Below, one piece after another: positions 22,744 through 25,463 of a stretch of DNA of 25,463 bases (the stretch's first letter is position 1; the number at the start of each line of letters is the position of its first letter). The position numbers were made by a program, and so were the translations under genes. The notes under the pieces were generated by a model, which saw only the letters and a program-made list of their open reading frames with translations, had not been told where the DNA came from and searched no databases. Origin of the DNA: CAYFIW01 sp964500645 (GTDB lineage: Bacteria; Chloroflexota; Dehalococcoidia; Lucifugimonadales; UBA826); the NCBI GenBank assembly GCA_964500645.1, contig CAZCOH010000021.1, forward strand, positions 1 to 25,463, written 5' to 3'.

Positions 22744-23931
22744 TTAGGATAATATCTTTTTTGACAAGCCCGGTGACACTCTGGGGATAACTTCTTTTCC
22801 GAAAACCTCCAACTGTTCAGCTATCACATTTTGAGGAGTCCCTATAGCTTGGCCAACATTGACATATTTAAGAGCCGGATACCTTGATTGCACATCGACA
22901 AGTTTTTCAGCAACGCTTTCGGGTGTACCAACTAGCCAGCCTCCAGAAGCCACTGAATCTTCTAGGGTTGGCAGATTTGCACTCCTTGCAACAGAACCAC
23001 CGATGTTGATAGCTTCTATCTGACTATCATCTAATCCTCCAATAAATCCCAATGGAGCAAACATCTTCATATTTTCCTCGAAAAAAGGTCTAACTTCTTT
23101 TATAGCCTTTTCTTCAGTTTCAGCAATATGGAAGTTAAAACTTACACAAAGATTCTCACCAAGTTCAGCATCTATCCCATTTTCTATTTGTATCCGTCTC
23201 CATGCCTCTATAACCTTCTCACTTGAAGCACCTTTTTTAGCTCCTCCCCCTATTATTCCCTTCATCTTGTGCTTGGCCATAAATTTGAGCCCGCGCTCAC
23301 TCGCACTGACAATAGGCTGCCAACAATCAACAGGACGTTTTACCGGCCTCGGCACTAAAGTTATTTCCTCTAGTTCATAACCACGATACGGAACAGTTGG
23401 AGGAATTGTGTAGTTCTTTCCCTTGTGTGAAAAAGAATCTTGGTTGAATGCCTTTTGAACAACTTCAACCTGCTCTTCAAACAATTCCCTGTTTGCGTCT
23501 GAATCAATCATCGGATTACCAAAAACTTCGACTTCCCTTGTGTGATAACCCCTAGCCACTCCGAAAACAACCCTGTTTTTTGTCAGAATATCTGCGGTGG
23601 CGAAATCTTCTGCCATACGTAATGGATGCCACATAGGAGCAACATTAAACCCACAACCTATACGAATGTTTTTCGTCAAATGTGCAAGATGAACAGCCAT
23701 CATCATGATATTGGGCAAGCATTCATATCCTTCCCGTTGAAAATGATGTTCGGCCATCCAGAAAATATCAAATCCATTTTCATCCAAAACCTTAGCAATG
23801 GATTCAGCCTTGCTGTAGACAGAATTTAACTTATCTTCAGTCAACCACCTTTTATTCAAAGCTGGTGCATCGAAACCGACTTCCTCAAAATCTACATGTC
23901 CAGCATATAGGGTCCCATAACTTTCAATCAT
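22744..23931 (-). CDS. LLM-class flavin-dependent monooxygenase
   Basis: Bacterial luciferase-like TIM-barrel oxidoreductase, 395 residues, using FMN (or F420 in some members). Visible are the MAEHHF active-site segment (59-64), HLTKNIRIGCGFNVAPMWHPLRMAEDFA, the RVVFGVARGYHTREVEVFGNPM block, and SGGWLVGTPESVAEKLVDV near the end. FMN monooxygenases of this class are strongly expanded in SAR202 bacteria and have been proposed there to oxidise recalcitrant organic matter; this is known of the group and not shown for this gene. The ATG has AGGAGGG about 9 nt upstream. The substrate cannot be predicted. Confidence 0.93.
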   Translation of the reverse strand: MIESYGTLYAGHVDFEEVGFDAPALNKRWLTEDKLNSVYSKAESIAKVLDENGFDIFWMAEHHFQREGYECLPNIMMMAVHLAHLTKNIRIGCGFNVAPMWHPLRMAEDFATADILTKNRVVFGVARGYHTREVEVFGNPMIDSDANRELFEEQVEVVQKAFNQDSFSHKGKNYTIPPTVPYRGYELEEITLVPRPVKRPVDCWQPIVSASERGLKFMAKHKMKGIIGGGAKKGASSEKVIEAWRRIQIENGIDAELGENLCVSFNFHIAETEEKAIKEVRPFFEENMKMFAPLGFIGGLDDSQIEAINIGGSVARSANLPTLEDSVASGGWLVGTPESVAEKLVDVQSRYPALKYVNVGQAIGTPQNVIAEQLEVFGKEVIPRVSPGLSKKILS

Positions 23932-23985
23932 TCGGTTTAACCCTCCTCTATCTTCCTATCACTACGATCCAAACGAGTACTAAAA

Positions 23986-24552
23986 CTAGGTAATGATAGA
24001 CCTTCTAATTCTTCTAAATTCTCTTCCCAGTTTTTCAGCTTCAGGACTATCCCATCCATCAAATATGACGATCAGGTCGCGATCTTCGGTCGGAATGGAA
24101 AATAGTAGAGAAGTATGCGGATCCAAATTTATAAAACTACCAACATAAAAATAAAGACCTATCGTTACCCCCAACATAGAGGACAAAAAATATACCGATT
24201 CAATAAGTGTCCCTAAATTTTGGATGATGTTTATTTCAAAAAGCATATATGGAACTACCTGCAGTACGACCAAAACAACCCCAAACAACAGAAGCTTAGT
24301 ACCAACCGACTTTCGACTAGTTTTACCACCATTTTTCGAAGTAGGGGGTAATGTGGCTGAAATCTCGGATTCTAACCAAAATGATTCCAAATGATCTTTT
24401 TTGCTTTTACGTTTGAGACGCCTGTTTTCAACAAATACCCTTTCATTTGTCAAAAAAGCATTTGTTCCCTCGAGCACAACCTGCTCGCCTTCACGTAATT
24501 CAATTTCGTCATACAGGTCTGGCAAACCTTTACCTTTAATATCACTACTCAT
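23986..24552 (-). CDS. Uncharacterised two-TM protein with a PH-like N-terminus
   Basis: 188 residues; I do not recognise the family. The N-terminal cytoplasmic part (about 18-65) contains LREGEQVVLEGTNAFLTNERV, a strand pattern like the opening of bacterial PH-like domains (GE...LTNERV). It is followed by a basic stretch (RRLKRKSKK) and a low-complexity linker. Two hydrophobic helices lie at about 85-106 and 115-140. The C-terminal part (SIPTEDRDLIVIFDGWDSPEAEKLGREFRRIRRS) is again soluble. The ATG has only a weak Shine-Dalgarno sequence. It is the first gene of the minus-strand group with the LLM and PIG-L genes (54-nt gap) and lies next to the 23S leader. Confidence 0.65.
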   Translation of the reverse strand: MSSDIKGKGLPDLYDEIELREGEQVVLEGTNAFLTNERVFVENRRLKRKSKKDHLESFWLESEISATLPPTSKNGGKTSRKSVGTKLLLFGVVLVVLQVVPYMLFEINIIQNLGTLIESVYFLSSMLGVTIGLYFYVGSFINLDPHTSLLFSIPTEDRDLIVIFDGWDSPEAEKLGREFRRIRRSIIT

Positions 24553-24679
24553 AGACTTATTCTACAATGTAACCATGACGAAACTATTAATTAGTCGGGC
24601 AACCTAAGCTAAAAATCGGTGTCATCTATTCGTTTAGTTAACAAGCAATTAATCAAGTATAAATATCCATTATTTAGGG

Positions 24680-24706
24680 TTGACTGCATTAGATCTCAGG
24701 TATAAC
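24680..24706 (+). promoter_or_regulatory. Candidate promoter of the 23S rRNA unit
   Basis: TTGACT (24680-24685), a 15-nt spacer, and TATAAC (24701-24706), 5/6 in each box. The region just upstream (about 24640-24678) is very AT-rich, like an rRNA UP element. The spacer is short, so the exact boxes are uncertain. It is the best candidate between the divergent protein gene and 23S. Confidence 0.45.
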
Positions 24707-24785
24707 ATTAATCCTCGCACTTAAGAGTGTTTAATCTATGTTGAACTATACATAAACATAAGACCAATTAAGAATCCTAACCATG

Positions 24786-24811
24786 GTCGGGGATTCCCCC
24801 GACTTTTTTTT
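24786..24811 (+). terminator. Intrinsic-terminator-like hairpin in the 23S leader
   Basis: Stem GTCGGGG (24786-24792), loop ATTC, CCCCGAC (24797-24803), then eight T (24804-24811): a textbook rho-independent terminator on the plus strand. No plus-strand gene ends upstream, and it lies between the candidate promoter and the 23S gene, directly before boxA. It may act as an attenuator, a block on stray read-through, or a boxB-like hairpin. Confidence 0.8.
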
Positions 24812-24823
24812 GCACTTTAACAA
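24811..24823 (+). promoter_or_regulatory. boxA antitermination element
   Basis: TGCACTTTAACAA matches the E. coli rRNA boxA sequence (TGCTCTTTAACAA) at 12 of 13 positions. boxA in nascent rRNA binds NusB-NusE and makes RNA polymerase resistant to termination. Its location about 110 nt before 23S and immediately after the terminator hairpin supports a functional role. Confidence 0.75.
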
Positions 24824-24852
24824 CTGAATTTCTGTCGAAAAATAACGAGTCC

Positions 24853-24871
24853 AAGCCTCGATAAGAGGCTT
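24853..24871 (+). other. Leader hairpin 1 upstream of 23S
   Basis: AAGCCTC (24853-24859), loop of five bases, GAGGCTT (24865-24871): a 7-bp stem with no T-tract. Probably pre-rRNA structure or a processing element. Confidence 0.5.
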
Positions 24872-24873
24872 AG

Positions 24874-24900
24874 GTCCAGACTTAAGCAATTCGTCTGGAC
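24874..24900 (+). other. Leader hairpin 2 upstream of 23S
   Basis: GTCCAGAC (24874-24881), loop of 11 bases, GTCTGGAC (24893-24900): an 8-bp perfect stem with no T-tract. It lies about 35 nt before the mature 23S end and may be part of leader folding or RNase processing. Confidence 0.55.
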
Positions 24901-24933
24901 TGACTAAATAGGCAATAGAAATGCCTTAATGTG

Positions 24934-25463
24934 GGTCAAGTTATTAAGGGTTTACGGTGGATGCCTTGGGTCCAAGAGCCGAAGAAGGGCGTAGCAAGAC
25001 TGCGAAAAGCCTCGATCAGCTGTCTAGCAAGCTTAGTCGAGGATTCCCGAATGGGGAAACCCGTCCTGGGTTATACCAGGACATACGGCATACCGTATGG
25101 TAAGTGTGTGAACTGAAACATCTAAGTAACACGAGGAATATAAATCAAAAGAGATTCCCTGAGTAGTGGCGAACGAAACGGGAACAGCCCAAACCGAGCG
25201 GGCTTAGTGGGGCGAGACCCTATGTCAGTTCGGTGTTGTAACGCGTTCTAGTCTCGATCTCGACAAGAGACAAGAAGTTACAAACTCTTTTTCTAGCTGA
25301 ATGAACCTGGAAAGGACAACCGGAGAAGGTGAAAGTCCTGTAAGCGAAAGGGAAAGAGCTTCTGGAGCGTCGTTGAGTACCACGGAACACGAGAAATTTT
25401 GTGGGAATCTGGGGAGACCACTCTCCAAGGCTAAATACTCTTGGACACCGATAGTGAACCAGT
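24934..25463 (+). rRNA. 23S ribosomal RNA, 5' part (runs off the window)
   Basis: Large-subunit rRNA domain I. Universal segments are visible in order: TTTACGGTGGATGCCTTGG, CCGAATGGGGAAACCC (from about 25048), GTGAACTGAAACATCTAAGTA, GATTCCCTGAGTAGTGGCGA (from about 25153), CTCCAAGGCTAAATACTC (25423-25440), and GACACCGATAGTGAACCAGT at the window end. The 5' end is placed by comparison with E. coli (GGTTAAG there, GGTCAAG here) and is approximate. The gene runs on past 25463. The upstream neighbour is a protein gene on the opposite strand, not a 16S/tRNA spacer, so it is unlinked from 16S on this side. Short reading frames inside it are not genes. Confidence 0.98.

Larger units (their letters stand above)
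24553..24933. other. Non-coding region between the divergent membrane-protein gene and 23S rRNA
   Basis: This 381-bp stretch has no credible protein gene. It holds the candidate rRNA promoter with an AT-rich upstream part, the terminator-like hairpin, boxA, and two strong leader hairpins plus a weaker 5-bp one (AGGCA/TGCCT, 24910-24926). I find no tRNA and no 16S end in it. A promoter for the minus-strand membrane-protein gene should also lie here, but I see no convincing one. Confidence 0.7.

Noticed and set aside
24786..24811. Terminator of an upstream plus-strand gene
   Set aside because: No plus-strand gene or RNA is identifiable between 22016 and 24786, so it is treated as part of the 23S leader; an unseen small RNA starting near 24713 cannot be fully excluded.
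24817..24845. TTAACA...AAATAA as a second promoter just before 23S
   Set aside because: The TTAACA is part of a 12/13 boxA match, which must be transcribed to work; the -10 box is poor.
24931..25428. Open frames at 24931-25116 (plus) and 25225-25428 (minus)
   Set aside because: Both lie inside conserved 23S rRNA sequence.

Overview
The window is a gene-dense bacterial chromosome segment with AT-leaning composition. It carries a complete F-type ATP synthase operon, an arginine-biosynthesis operon, several single housekeeping genes, and the first ~530 nt of a 23S rRNA gene. The gene content fits Chloroflexota, most likely a marine SAR202-type member of the Dehalococcoidia: a DUF951 protein, a DUF151 nuclease beside atp genes, a UPF0182 membrane protein, an LLM flavin-dependent monooxygenase, an acyl-CoA dehydrogenase/MaoC pair, a stand-alone molybdenum hydroxylase large subunit, and a 23S gene with no 16S next to it. 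This placement is inference from families and protein style, not from a tree. Several genes appear to start with TTG.

Region 1 (71-8858, minus strand). Read in the direction of transcription: pyrF, a DUF951 zinc-ribbon-like protein, a DUF151 bifunctional nuclease with a near-consensus promoter, then atpZ/I-atpB-atpE-atpF-atpH-atpA-atpG-atpD-atpC with its own promoter. Two ATP synthase subunits are odd. Subunit a has a ~100-residue external-loop insertion with a His/Asp-rich core. Subunit epsilon stops after its beta-sandwich and lacks the C-terminal helical domain. Subunit c has proton-type, not sodium-type, residues.

Region 2 (8914-9612, plus strand). A COG2231-type endonuclease III relative, divergent from pyrF and convergent with maoC.

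Region 3 (9609-18735, minus strand). A tight array argJ-argB-UPF0182-argD-argG, followed by an acyl-CoA dehydrogenase and a MaoC hotdog protein. A 926-residue UPF0182 membrane protein sits between argB and argD with gaps of 8 and 1 nt. The arg genes cover acetyl-group recycling, acetylglutamate phosphorylation, the transamination step and argininosuccinate synthesis. argC, argF and argH are not in the window.

Region 4 (19008-22016, plus strand). A xanthine dehydrogenase-family molybdopterin subunit without FAD or FeS partners nearby, then coaE.

Region 5 (22013-24552, minus strand). An uncharacterised two-TM protein, an LLM flavin monooxygenase and a PIG-L/LmbE deacetylase, probably one transcription unit.

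Region 6 (24553-25463, plus strand). A leader with a candidate promoter, a strong intrinsic-terminator-like hairpin, an excellent boxA antitermination match abutting its T-tract, further hairpins, and then the 5' end of 23S rRNA. The 23S gene therefore appears to be transcribed separately from any 16S gene.

I see no CRISPR array, insertion sequence, phage or defence genes. The most unusual signals are the terminator-boxA leader of the unlinked 23S gene, the His-rich subunit a, the truncated epsilon, and the UPF0182 gene inside the arg operon.
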